Below, piece by piece: positions 1 to 11,335 of a stretch of DNA of 64,000 bases (positions are counted from its first letter, which is position 1; every line of letters begins with the position of its first letter). The position numbers were made by a program, and so were the translations under genes. The notes below the pieces were generated by a model, which did no database searches, had not been told where the DNA came from, and saw only the letters and a list, made by a program, of their open reading frames with translations. Location: the NCBI GenBank assembly GCA_009763385.1, contig CM019824.1, positions 160,059,622 through 160,123,621 of the forward strand, given 5' to 3'. Source of the stretch: Coix lacryma-jobi var. lacryma-jobi. Lineage: Eukaryota; Streptophyta; Magnoliopsida; Poales; Poaceae.

Positions 1-2424
1 GTGTTGGAGCTCGGGGTCGCCTCGGGAGTTGGTTCGTCAACAGCGGCCTCGACTCTGGTACCTTTTTCGTCAACTATACGGATGCAATGATGAATGCTCA
101 TGAGAATGATGATATGGACTTATGGTGCAAGACAATTCCACTGATTCTAGATTACTCTTAGGCAAGGCATAATCGAAATCTAGGTTGAGCATAAAAGGTA
201 ACCATTTCTTTCTTAAGCATTATTGATGTTAGGCCTTATTATAATTATCCTAAGTATTAACCAAACATATCATCACAGACATCATAAACCAAAGGGTAGG
301 GGTCTATGAACATCAATCAATCCAAAGATCACATCATTAAACACTTATTACCAACCCTAATCCATCTTTTCTATTTTTCTTATTTTATTTAAAAGGTCAT
401 TTTATGAAGTTGCTCCAAAAATTACCAAATTAATCACATAAGTTCACTAAGGCATAAACAGATGGCAAAACAAATTTCATAATTTTTGGAGGTCATTAAG
501 ATGCTCAAATAAATCTAAACATTTAATTAACAAAAGGCACTATTCCTTAATTAAAATAAATGCTCAAAAATCAACTTGCTCCAAAAGACTTCACCATTTT
601 ACCAGAGGTTCAGCATGTTATAACAAGGTCTCAAAAATTTATCTCAAGATTTTTGGAGTTATAGATCACTCTCCAAAAATACCAAAACCTTCATTTTTCA
701 ATTAAAAGGGGAATTTTACATTTTCAAATTCTTGCAGAAAAGTCAAGTTTCATATTTTTATAAAATACTACACAGTGCAAGGAGCATACCATAATTTTCT
801 CAGCATTTAAGGAACAACAGATTAATTCACACAAAAAAGAGAAAATAGAACACTATTCACAACTCTCAGAAAAAGAAAAGAGCACTGTGCTCCTTCTATG
901 AAGGGCTCGGGCGAAACGGAAAGTGAGTGCTCCGTCCGAGGCCTGGCCCGGAGGCTCGGGCGAAGCGGACTCGGGCGAGATGGAAGGCTCGGGCGAGACG
1001 GAAAAGCAAGCGTCCGTCCGAGGCCTAGCTCGACGAAGCGGAGGGTGCATGAGTCCGCTCGAGGCTTGGGCTCGGGCGGTGGTTCGGTGGAGCTCCTTCG
1101 GCGGCGAGCGGCGAGCGGCGCTCCGGCGACCCTGCGCAACACACGAGACCGCAAGGGCCTGGTCAGAGTCGCACGGAACCAAGGAACACGACACGGGGGT
1201 CGGTGAGGGATGATCATGGCCGGAGACGGCGAATTTCACGAACCCGAGCTCGCCGGGTTTCTGCCGGAGATGGGAACGGCGAGCTTACGCCGGGCGATTG
1301 AGGGCGGTAGAGATGAAATTGAAGGGTGGGAAAGCTTCACGAGCTCAAGGCGGAGCTTCTGAGCTAGGTGGTGGAGCGGCGGAGGCACTGGACTGGCCTG
1401 GCCACGGTGGCGGAGAGGATGAGAAGCTCGGGGCTCCGGCGGGCTTATATAGCCGCGGCCAGAGGCCGGTAGAGAGCACGGGGTGGGGTGGATAAGATCG
1501 GCGGGAGCGTGCGCACTCGATTGCGCTAAGGCGGAAGTGATGGCGTGCAGCCGGGGCCGGTGCGCAAGCTTGGCCGGCAATGGCCACGCGGCGGCGGCGC
1601 GCTGGGCTCGGTAGGGGACGGGAGCGGGGTCAACTGTGCGCGTGCGGGTGCGAAATGATGGTGGCGACAACGGCGGCTGGTCGGGGACAGACGAGCGGCT
1701 GCCAAACGCGTGGCGCGCGCAGCGCCGGAGGCTCGGCCACGACCGGGGCCCTCCCCCTACGCGAGGAAGATGAACAGGGCTATGCCCTAGGGTTTGACTT
1801 TTTGGCTGGTATCTGTATTTTGCAAATTTCTCCCAAAGTTTGAACTGTGCGACAAAAACTCAAAATACCAAAGTTGCTCAGAAAAATGAGATCTACAACT
1901 TTGTCAATATGAACATTTTCAAATTCCAAATATTTTTTGAACTATATTCAAAAACAGAAAAGGGGACACTTTTCAAATTTGATTCAAATCAAAATTACTT
2001 TGGATTTCAAACTGAGACTTGAAAATTTGTAAATACCAAAGTTGTTCCTCTCGATCAGATTCACAACTTTTCTTTTTGAACCAACTCAAAATTTTGACTT
2101 TTGAAAAAGTTATCAAAAAGGGGATAAATCCAGGATTTGGGATTTTAGGGTTTTGCAAAAGGGAAAAATCAAATCAAATCTGATTTTTGAACTTTGATCA
2201 ATGCAGCAAACATCAGGGCACTAAATTTGAACAAGAATTAAATATAACTAGGCACAGAGGTGAAATTACCATTTTGCCCTTATAGAGAGAATTGGGCTTT
2301 TAGGGTTTTTGAAAAGGGAATCAAGGCATAGCAATTAGGCAAATCAAATGCATCACAGGAAATGATTAATGCTTAAGATGATGACATGTCAAGTTAATTA
2401 CATTTAAACACCAGGGGTGTTACA
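1..2424 (-). mobile_element. Partial LTR, Tekay/RIRE3-like Ty3/gypsy family (truncated by window start)
   Basis: Read on the minus strand, the LTR starts TGTAACACCCCTGG at 2424 and matches the plus-strand LTR that begins at 47075 over its whole visible length, including the AT-rich start, the GC-rich middle (about 880-1760) and the AT-rich part after it. Its 3' end lies left of the window. It stops abruptly at 2424 against the 3' LTR of the Tat-lineage element, so it inserted there. ATGGG at 2425-2429 is the likely target site copy, but its partner is outside the window. I cannot tell whether this is a solo LTR or part of a full element. ORFs in the GC-rich part are not supported as genes. 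Confidence 0.88.
1445..1451 (-). promoter_or_regulatory. TATA box of the Tekay-family LTR
   Basis: The minus strand reads GCGGCTATATAAGCCC. The same motif is in the homologous plus-strand LTR at 48207. It probably sets the U3/R border, with transcription starting about 30 bases downstream on the minus strand. The position is inferred from the motif and its conservation between copies. Confidence 0.6.
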
Positions 2425-3012
2425 ATGGGGCTCACGCACCACCGACTCAGCTCCTCTTTCGGCGAATGTACTGTCTCCCTCGCTGGAATCTGTCCCTGCA
2501 AAAGTGGGTATCGACCGACGATAATCTTATTTGGATTACGAAACCGAAATGAAACCTGACGCTTCTTCGCCATGACAGAAACGACCGTCAATAACCCGGA
2601 CGAAAACAACCTTTCGTCTTTCTGACGATAGGATGTTGTCTCCTTCACACTGTTACTTGAAATAGTCACCGTTTTATTCCACCCGAACGAAAGCAACCAT
2701 TCATTCGGCTGACGATAGCCCAGACAAGAATACCGCTTCGCTCAGCTGGCGATAGCCTGAGCGGGAGCAACTCTCCGCTCAGCAGACGATAGCTTTGACG
2801 AATACAACGCTTCGCTCGGTTGACGATAGCCCTGACGAAAACAACGCTTCGCTTGACCGACGATAACTTGAACGAAAGCAGCCTTCTGTTTGGATGGCGA
2901 TAGCCCGAACGAAAGCAACCTTCCCGTCCGGATGACGATACGTCTCATTCGATCACGTGGCGATGCCTGAAAGGAGGTACCGGGGGCCGGAACTATTGTC
3001 CTTCTCCCAACA
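2425..3012 (-). repeat. 3' LTR of the Tat-lineage element, interrupted by the Tekay LTR
   Basis: On the minus strand it starts TGTTGGGAGAAGG at 3012 and matches 18437-19025 with only a few percent difference. About 267 bases that the 5' LTR has at its 3' end are absent here, because the Tekay LTR begins at 2424. The adjacent internal sequence (3013-3038) is only moderately purine-rich on the minus strand, so the polypurine tract is weak. Confidence 0.88.
2711..2933. repeat. 37-bp tandem repeats in the Tat LTR (six units)
   Basis: Units of 37 bases (the last 38) begin GACGATAGCC or GGCGATAGCC and carry a central ACGAAAACAACGCTTCGCT-like part. A degenerate part-unit precedes them. The same array is in the other LTR at about 18724-18946, so it predates the insertion. 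It lies in U3, upstream of the LTR TATA box. Confidence 0.85.
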
Positions 3013-3189
3013 GTAGCCTCTCGATGCTCCCTTTCGCCTTATTTGACGAAAAGGACGTTGCTTTGTCTTTATTTCGGCCGACGGCGCCGTCCCTGAAGTG
3101 TGAAACGAAAACCGGAAGCATATGTGCCTCTTTCGTTTTATTCTTAAATATGTCAAAGAGCACATCCTCTTTTTTTCTCTCTTTTTTGT

Positions 3190-3191
3190 TG

Positions 3192-3226
<35 letters not shown>

Positions 3227-3229
3227 TTA
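3190..3229. repeat. TTA microsatellite
   Basis: A run of about 13 TTA/ATT units is followed by a TTTTA-rich stretch to about 3275. It lies between the 3' LTR and the antisense gene promoter. Confidence 0.9.
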
Positions 3230-3401
3230 ATTTTTTTTATTTTATTTTATTTTATTATCTTTATTATTATATTTTAATTGAAGTTAAAGCTTCTGTAAGC
3301 CGTTGCGTCGGTTATGTACTGATTTATTTGCTAAATCACCATTTTCAATTGACGTCCGTTGGTATTCGTGCCACTACGGTTAACTTTTGTCCACCCTGAC
3401 C

Positions 3402-3409
3402 CTATAAAT
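3402..3409 (+). promoter_or_regulatory. TATA box for the antisense ORF gene
   Basis: CCCTATAAATAGG is a strong plant TATA box. It lies about 240 bases before the ATG at 3645, on the strand opposite to gag-pol. Transcription would begin near 3435, leaving a roughly 210-base leader that may contain an intron (GTGACGGTAAGC near 3536 looks like a donor). This is inferred from sequence only. Confidence 0.55.
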
Positions 3410-3644
3410 AGGTTTGTCGATGTCATTTTGCTTCTTCTCTGCCTTTTACTTGCGCTCTTGCTTTCGCCCCTTTGTTTCGCTGGGAGTCTTCCGGTCATTG
3501 TTTCGCGCTTCACTTTCGGCTATTCGGTGATCGTGACGGTAAGCTTTTTACCTTTTGTTGCAACCTAGCATTTTTATTTTAGATTCATCTACCTTTCTTT
3601 CGTATTCTCTATTTTTCGGTTTTGTGATTTCGTCGTCTGTTTAG

Positions 3645-6600
3645 ATGCCTCGGTCGGTAGAGACTTCGGCGGAAGCGTCTTCGTCTTCCAAAAACGAAAA
3701 GTCTGGTTCGAAATCCGAAGGGTATTCGTCCAGTTCCAGCTCATCTTCTTCCGCGAGCGGCTCCTCAGATTCTAGCCGTTGTGATTTTGTTTCGCCACAG
3801 ACGATACCAGAACCTGGGACGCCTCGGGACTTCGAGTCCGATCAATCGGAACAAGTATCAGTTACAGATTCCGCTACTGTTTCGCCTGTGGGTTTGTTTG
3901 TTGAGGACAGTTTCGTTCTAGGCAGATCCCTAGTGAATCATATGCAGATTCAGGACATGGTCAACAAGGGGCTTTTGGTGCCTGACTCCCTTGGTCGCTC
4001 TCGATTTCGCCCTCCCGGCAACGAGATTGTTCCGCGGCCAAAACACAATGAAGCGATTGTCTTTTGCAACTTTTTCGTCGCTGGGTTGCATTTTCCATTG
4101 GAGGGTTTCGTCGCTGAAGTGCTTGGTTTGTTCACGGTTCAGCTTCATCGGCTTACGCCGAACGCTATTGCTCGTCTTAGCGTTTTTGCAATGGCCATGA
4201 AGATGGTTGGGGCGCCTCTGAACGCAAATGCTTTCGCTCGCTTTTACAAGGTTCAGCAGCGCCAAAATAGGATCAGTGCGTCTGATATAGGGCAGGATGT
4301 GTACTCCAGTTTTGGCGCCTACGTTTTCGTTCCGAAAAACAGCGAAATTGGAGGCTGCCTAGTGCCAACTTATCGTAACAAGTGGCCTCAATGGGCAAAA
4401 TTTTGGTTTTACCATGAAGTTTGCTCTGAATCAGATGTGGCCGATGCTGAAGCTAATGGTCTTGATCGTGCATCACTTCTTGTGTCAAAACTTGCTCCGC
4501 TTTCGTGCGTGAGACTTCCCTCCTTTTCATCCGTCCAGCCGGAAGATCGGCGAAGCGGTGAAGCGTTTCTATTGACGGCGGCTCACCAAATCAGTCGAGA
4601 CTTGGTTGAGGAATGGATTGCTCTTGGAAGGTTTCTGCTTTGCAGCTATACCAAGTTTTCGGAGTTTGTTGACCGTTCCGGTTATCGCAGTCCCAAGCTT
4701 TCGATATCCCGTCCATTGTCTTATCCTAGCGATCGCGTATTCGTCGCATATGTCAAAACACAAGCCGATAAAGTTTGTGGTTCATACTTGACCAAGGAGA
4801 GCGAAATGAAAACCGCTTGCCTTGATGGCAAAAAAACGCCTTAACCGCATTTTTGATTTGATGAGGATTTCTTACGATGATCGACCAATTCTGGACGACG
4901 AAACCGACAAGAAGGTTTCGGCGGCTAAACGGAAAGTTGTTTGAAAAGTCTGTGGTAAACGTCAGATCCGCGAAATTGATGATGTTCGGATTGGAAGGGA
5001 AATTTCGAAACCCCTTAGAAAGAGTAAGAAAGTTTCGTTTGTTGCTGATGATGGCCCCTCTGGTTTTGTTGATTCAATCGGTAGCCACGGGGTGAGAAAC
5101 GGTTCCCCCCCCTTTTTTTGTTTTTATTCACGTTTCTTTCGCATTGCTTTTGCTTTTCCTCGCATTTCAGTGCCACTTATGGTTTGATATAACTTCTGTT
5201 GATAAATAGTTGACTTCCGGAATGGCGCCGAAGAAGGTGTCTGCTGCTGCCGCTGCTGCTTTCGATGATGAGGTTTCGGTTCTGGAGGTCCCAACATTTG
5301 CCAGAACCTCCAAGAAGCATGGCCGTACCGCCGATGCCGCTCTTCATGATGACGGGTCGAAACATAGCAAGACGCTGGCTACGCGAAAGGTTCTTTCCAT
5401 CGACCGCGACGATAGCAACGAGAAATTACCTTCAGCGACGGCTGATAAGGTTACCGACGTTACGAAAGGTAAGAGTAGGTTTTATCGTGAATCCATTCGC
5501 TTAACTCAAGATATGGTAGAAGGTCGACTGCTTGGTCATGGACGACTGGTTCTGTCGTCGAAACCTGGTGATTACGGTGAGATGCGTCTATATTCGGGAT
5601 CTAGTTCCTCTGGTGAAGTGGATCCGACGAAGGAGGAATCTTACTGCATTGCTCGTTCTCTAGGCGTTCCGTCAGATGCTTAGTTGGCCTGCGGTTTCGA
5701 CTACCGCGAGCTTGGGATTTTGCCCGCCGAAAGCTCATCGATGGCGAAATTCTTCGAGCTTTGCGGTCGCTCCTTTCGTGCCCCGGAGGTCGAAAGAGAT
5801 CTTCTTAGCATAGACGATGCCCGTCTTGCCGAAGCCATCGACTACCACGTAGTCAGTGTGAGTTTCGCTCTTGGGCACGCATCTTGCTTCGTTAATTTTT
5901 TTTATTTATATTTTATTTTATTATTATTTTTTTACCGATTTTTTTATTTTTTGAATAGGGCCTGATGATCAGTCGAAGTCTTTATAGGCAAAACTTGTTG
6001 TTTCATCAGAAGAATGATGATGAAAAAGCTTTACTCACAAGTCGTATCGACGAGTTGACGAAAGAAGTCGAAACCCTCCGCAAGAAAAAGGATGATGAGA
6101 GGACTGCGCGGAAAGCAGCGGAAGCAAATGTTGTGAAGCTTAAAGAAGAGCTTACTTCTGTCCACAGGGTTAAGATTGATGAAGCCGCCACCTTCAAAGT
6201 TCAGGCTCGCGAAGTTGCTTCTCGCTATCGCTATTGCCTTCGTGGCATTGGGTCGAACCCTGGTCTTCTGGCCGAATATGACATGAAATCGTTCATGTTC
6301 TGGCTGCGAAACGAGGTTTCGTCTTTAGAAGGCAATCTTACCCTTGGTCGTGATTTTGCTGTCGTTACAACTTTCAAAGCCATATGCACTGGGTTGCTAG
6401 ATGCTGGTTGTGATCATTTGCCGAATTTGGACATTAAGGACGTAGACCACTACTGGCGAGCTCCACCTGAAGTGAATGCTGTTAGCAAACGCTTTTTTGA
6501 CGAATTCAGGTCAGTTAGTGGCAATGACATGGCCATGATGAAAGCTGCCGAAAGCCGTGGCAAAGTGCGTAATTTGCTTTCGCTGTGCTATTGTGTGATT

Positions 6601-7320
6601 CGTTTTCGCTGAGCTGAAGCATGTCGGAAAGACTTACTTAATATTTGGTTTGGTTTTTGTTTTGCATAATGCGGAGGAGAAAAAGGCTATCCGCGCTTCG
6701 GTTGAAAAGTTCCTTGATGAAGTGAGGATCGCTTGCGAGCCCAGAAGTGCTTCGCCGGCGGCCTCTCCTGCAGAAGAGCCTGAACCCTCGGCCGCTGCTG
6801 CTACGCGTGATGGCGGAAGCGAAAGGGTAGTTGAATAGACATTGTTCTTGTTTCGTGAGATGAGCGATAAAACTTGGATTGTTGTGTAATCGTCGTTTTA
6901 ACGGTTGTATGTGTTTAAACACTTTTGGCTACTCAGGTTTCAGAGGCGGAGCCTGCGCCAACATCTGACGCTAATCCTATCATGATCCGTTATGGCAACT
7001 TCTTTGTTGGGGGCGTGTCGTGGTTGCGTTATCGACAAAGAGTTCAAAACGCTCGACTTTTTGATTTTCTGAACCTTCTCTATCGTCGCATGCGACGAAA
7101 GGAAGTTTATCTTCAAAATTTCTTTGCCTCATTTGATCGTTCGATTCTGGCGAATAGAAATCGGCTTCGTCGTCGACTCCGGAGGGAACGCGGGGAACCG
7201 GTTGTTGACCCGCTGGATGGCCTCCAAGAACCAAAATCGGAGCCTATCGATGAAAAGTCGGAATCAAGCATTGATCGTCGATACAACTTCTTTTTTCGGA
7301 ATTATGGCTGTAATAGCTGA
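3645..7320 (+). pseudogene. Antisense ORF (aORF) of the Tat element, 'putative gypsy type transposon' domain, five exons, broken
   Basis: Five plus-strand exons can be joined by GT-AG sites: about 3645-5091, 5210-5857, 5959-6564, 6676-6826 and 6937-7320. Exon 1 codes a Ser-rich start and then a domain resembling the Pfam family 'putative gypsy type transposon' (FCNFFVAGLHFPLEGF followed by LHRLTPNA). Exon 3 has a Lys/Glu-rich coiled coil; the last exon is Arg-rich. It runs opposite to gag-pol, as in other Tat elements with an extra antisense ORF. In this copy one extra A in a run of seven near 4834 shifts the frame, TGA near 4941 and TAG near 5681 stop it, so it is a pseudogene. Its function is not known; exon limits are my inference. 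Confidence 0.7.
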
Positions 7321-7417
7321 CTAAGCAAACGTATATTTGCCAATTGGAAAGGAGAAATAGAAATCTTGCTTTAACTGATTGTCGCGTTTTATTTTTCATC
7401 ATCATTTTTTTATTCTA

Positions 7418-8649
7418 GTCAAAGGCGACGAAAGCAAGCGAAAGGCGTAGAATTCTAGCCCTTCACCCGATAATTTTAGAAAAACGGCGCCGTCCCCCGA
7501 CCTTTTCAACGAGGGCGACGAAAGCGAGCGAAAGGTGTCGAATGCTAGTCCCTCGCACGATACTTTTAGAAAAATGGCGCCGTTCCCCAACCTTTTTGGT
7601 GAGGGCGATGAAAGCGAGCGAAAGGCGTCGAATGCTAGCCCCTCGCATGGTACTTTAGAAAAACGGCGCCGTCCCCCAACCTTTTCGGCGTGGGCGACGA
7701 AAGCGAGTGAAAGACGTCGAATGCTAACCCCTCGCACGGTACTTTAGAAAAACGGCGTCGTCCCCCAACCTTTTCGGCGAGGGCGACGAAAGCGAGCGAA
7801 AGGCGTCGAATGCTAGTCCCTCGCACGGTGATTTAGAAAAATGGCGCCGTCCCCCAACCTTTTCGGAGAGGGTGATGAAAGGGAGCGAAAGGTGTCGAAT
7901 GTTAGCCCCTCGCACGGTACTTTAGAAAAACGGCGCTGTCCCCCAACCTTTTCGGCGAGGGTGACGAAAGCGAGCGAAATGCGTCGAATGCTAGCCCATC
8001 GCATGGTACTTTAGAAAACGGCGTCGTCCCCAACCTTTTCGGCGAGGGCGACGAAAGCGAGCGAAAGGCGTTGAATGCTAGTCCCTCGCATGGTACTTTA
8101 GAAAAATGGCGCCGTCCCCTAACCTTTTCGGCGAGGGCGACAAAAGCGAGCGAAAGGCGTCGAATGCTAGCCCCTCGCACGGTACTTTAGAAAAACGGCA
8201 CCGTCCCCCAACCTTTTCGGCGAGGGCGACGAAAGCGAGCGAAAGGCGTCGAATGCTAGCCCCTCGCCCGGTACTTTAGAAAAACGGCGCCGTTCCCCAA
8301 CCTTTTCGGCGAGGGCGACGAAAGCGAGCGAAAGGCGTCGAATGCTAGCCCCTCGCACGGTACCTTAGAAAAATGGCGTTGTTCCCCAACCTTTTCGGCG
8401 AGGGCGACGAAAACGAGCGAAAGGCGTCGAATGCTAGTCCCTTGCATGGTACTTTAGAAAAATGGCGCCGTCCCCCAACCTTTTCGGCGAGGGCGACGAA
8501 AGCGAGCGAAAGGCATCGAATGCTAGCCCCTCGCATGGTACTTTAGAAAAATGGCGTCGTCCCCCAACCTTTTCGGCGAGGGCGACAAAAGCGAGCGAAA
8601 GGCGTCGAATGCTAGCCCCTCGCACGGTACTTTAGAAAAACGGCGCCGT
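7418..8649. repeat. 89-bp minisatellite, first block (about 14 units)
   Basis: Tandem units of 89 bases run from GTACTTTAGAAAAACGGCGC through CCTTTTCGGCGAGGGCGACG to CTAGCCCCTCGCACG, mostly over 90% alike; one unit near 8020 is a few bases shorter. The array resumes after the inserted solo LTR at 10910. It belongs to the Tat element's tail between pol and the 3' LTR. The staggered open frames of about 63 codons on the minus strand are artefacts of the repeat. Confidence 0.95.
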
Positions 8650-9723
8650 TGAAGGGTCGAGATGGCGGACTAGAGGGGGTGAATAGTCTGTTCTAAAATT
8701 AAACGTACCGGCTAACCGAAACAAATGCGGAATTAACAACTATCGGTCTAGCCAAGACTACACCCCTCTATCTATACTCTCAAGCACCTTATAAAAGATC
8801 CTAAACAAAGCAATTAAGGTGTCGGGCTAGCTAGAGCTCACCTAAACAATTCTAGCTTGCAAGGTTACACAAACCTAAGCAACTAGTACTCAATCAATCG
8901 GGGAGCTCCTACACATTCCACTAAGCAAAAGCACAAAGCCTAAGCTCACTAGCAATGCTCAATAACAAGGCTACACAAGCCAAATTAGAGAGCTCAACTT
9001 AGCTACACAAACTAAGCAATGTGACTAGCAAGACTACAAGTCAACTAGTCACTCATGGGATCAACTTCTATGTTATACAAGCAAAGAAGGCAACTAGCAA
9101 GCTACACAAGCTAACTAACTAGAAGAGCAACTACACTAGCACATGTATATGAACAAGTAAATACAAGCTAGTGAATGGAGTTTGCAAACCACCGAGAAGA
9201 TGAACACGAAGTTGACACGGTGATTTTTCTCCCGAGGTTCACTTGGTTGCCACCAAGCTAGTCCCCGTTGTGTCGACCACACACTTTGGTAGTTCGGCGG
9301 CTAATAGGCACCACACCTACCTCGACACTCGAGCGCCGCAAGAACTCACCCACAAGTGAGGGTAACTCAATGACACGCTCTACTAGAGTCGCTCTTCGCG
9401 ATCCCCGCGGGGCGAGCACAATGCCCCTCACAATCCTTCTCCAGAGCCACGCACAATCTTCACGCGGGCTTCACGACAGAGACTCGATCACCAAGCCATC
9501 TAGGAGGTGGCAACCTACAAGAGTAACAAGCACCACCGGCTTGCAACACGATCACCTAGTGCCACTTGATGCAATCTCTCAATGCAACGCACTAGCAATC
9601 ACTCACTCGCAATGATTCACGCACTAGTAAGCACAAGCGAGTTAGAGGGCTTCCTAGCACTCCCCAAGCATGGACACCAAGTCCCAAGGGTGCTCAGCAC
9701 CAGCCATGGCCGGCCACCACTTC

Positions 9724-9731
9724 TATTTATA
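9724..9731 (-). promoter_or_regulatory. TATA box of the solo LTR
   Basis: The minus strand reads GGTCTATAAATAGAAG, at a place comparable to the TATATATATA of the related LTR at 54551. Inferred from motif and position only. Confidence 0.5.
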
Positions 9732-9780
9732 GACCCCAAAGCAAAACTAGTCGTTATGCCTTTGAATGGGCTGACTACGT

Positions 9781-10115
9781 ACTGACCGGACGTGTCCGGT
9801 CAATGTTGCAGTAGCGTCCAGTCGATGTTTCATTAGTGACCGGACTCATGTTTCATTAGCGTCCGGTCAATGTTTCACTCAACGTCCGGTCGCGAACATA
9901 GAGGTTCCAGAGACGTTTTCCCATGACCGGACGCGTCTGGTCACAACTGACCAGACTCACACTCAGTGTCCGATCACTCTCTTGCATGCGTTGCCTCCCG
10001 GGAACAGTGGAACAGGCGCGTCCGGTCACATGTTGCACTAGCGTCCGATCACTGTTTCAATAGTGACCGGACGCATGTTGCAATAGCGTCTGGTCGCTGT
10101 TGCAGCGTCCGATCA
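9781..10115. repeat. Dispersed short repeats of GACCGGACGC / GCGTCCGGTC type
   Basis: About a dozen degenerate copies of GACCGGAC, GTCCGGTC or GCGTCCGATC, often paired as near-palindromes (GACCGGACGTGTCCGGTC), spaced by GTTGCAGTAGC or TTTCATTAG-like linkers. They occupy U3 of the solo LTR, just upstream of its TATA box on the minus strand. Confidence 0.8.
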
Positions 10116-10914
10116 TGCCTGAAATCCACGTTTTCAACTCCTGTTTCTTCTCCTTTGCAAATGTGCCAACACCACCAAGTGTACACCACCTTGTGCATGT
10201 GTGTTAGCATTTTACAAACATTTTTCAAATGATTAGCACTTAGCTCTTGCCTCGCCACTCAATCCTAACACATCACAAAGTTAGATCGCTCAAGTGGCAC
10301 TAGATGACCGATAAGCAAACAAGTTTGCTCCTCTTGATAGTACGACCATCTATCCTAAACCCGGTCATAAACTTCTCTACACACCTATGACCGATGAAAC
10401 GAAATGCCCTACAAATATACCTTTGCCTTGCGCATTTCATTCCATCTCCTTTGGTGTTGATGCAACACATGCACCAACCTATCATCAAATGATATGATCC
10501 ACTTCATATCATCACATGGCCTCCATGGTCCATCAATCTTGACCTCACTTGCTCTTTACCATTGCTTTGGTCCTTCGGCGCCAAGTCTTTGCTCAAGCCT
10601 CTCGACACTCGGTACCAACGGCTTCAAAGCCTCCAACTTGCCCTTCACCTTCGTAATCGGTCCATCAAGCCAAGTCTTGCCTTGATCTTCACCATCTTAG
10701 CCACATGACTCCATGTCATGTCACATATGCAATAAGCTCCTTCATCACATGTGTGAGCCTTTGCAACATCTCCAAGCCATTTCACCTCCATGGCATATGT
10801 TGCCCACACATGATCACCTGTGGACTAATCACCTGTGTAATTCACTTCAAACACATATTAGTCCACCTAAGTTGTCACTCAATTACCAAAACCAAACTAG
10901 GACCTTTCAGCCGT

Positions 10915-11335
10915 CCTCCAACCTTTTCGGCGAGGGCGACGAAAGCGAGCGAAAGGCGTCGAATGCTAGCCCCTCGCCCGGTACTTTAGAAAAACGGCGT
11001 CGTTCCCCTCAACCGTTTCAGTGAGGGCGACGAAAGCGAGCGAAAGGCATTGAATGCTAGCCCCTTGCACGGTACTTTAGAAAAACGGCACCGTCCCCCA
11101 ACCTTTTCGGCGAGGCGACGAAAGCGAGCGAAAGGCATCGAATGCTAGCCCCTCGCACGGTACTTTAGAAAAATGGCGCCGTCCCCCAACCTTTTCAGCG
11201 AGGGCGACGAAAGCGAGTGAAAGGCGTCGAATGCTAGCCCCTCGCACGGTACTTTAGAAAAACAACGCCGTTCCTCAACCGTTTCGGTCAAGGTGACGAA
11301 AGCGAGCGAAAGGCATCGAATGCTAACCTCTGGCT
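10915..11335. repeat. 89-bp minisatellite, second block (about five units)
   Basis: This continues the array broken by the solo LTR. Units are more diverged toward the right end, where the last one fades near 11335. Confidence 0.92.

Larger units (their letters stand above)
8650..10909 (-). mobile_element. SIRE/Maximus-like Ty1/copia solo LTR in the minisatellite
   Basis: The segment begins TGAAGGGTCGAG and ends TAGGACCTTTCA on the top strand and is flanked by GCCGT on both sides (8645-8649 and 10910-10914). The 89-bp array continues on both sides. On the minus strand it starts TGAAAGGTCCTAGTTTGG, and its far end resembles the end of the LTR at 53691 (CTAGAGGGGGTGAATAG). No internal region is present, so it is a solo LTR of 2260 bases, left by recombination between the two LTRs of a full element. 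Confidence 0.88.

Noticed and set aside
822..1670. Overlapping Arg/Pro-rich ORFs on both strands
   Set aside because: They lie in the GC-rich part of a Tekay-family LTR, are not kept in frame in the homologous LTRs, and have no domain.
2711..2933. Regular 37-bp repeats resembling a CRISPR array
   Set aside because: There are no unique spacers between conserved repeats, the host is a plant, and the same array is in both LTRs of a retrotransposon.
7402..8625. Series of similar 63-residue ORFs every 89 bases
   Set aside because: Each is the same 89-bp repeat read in another frame; no independent gene structure.
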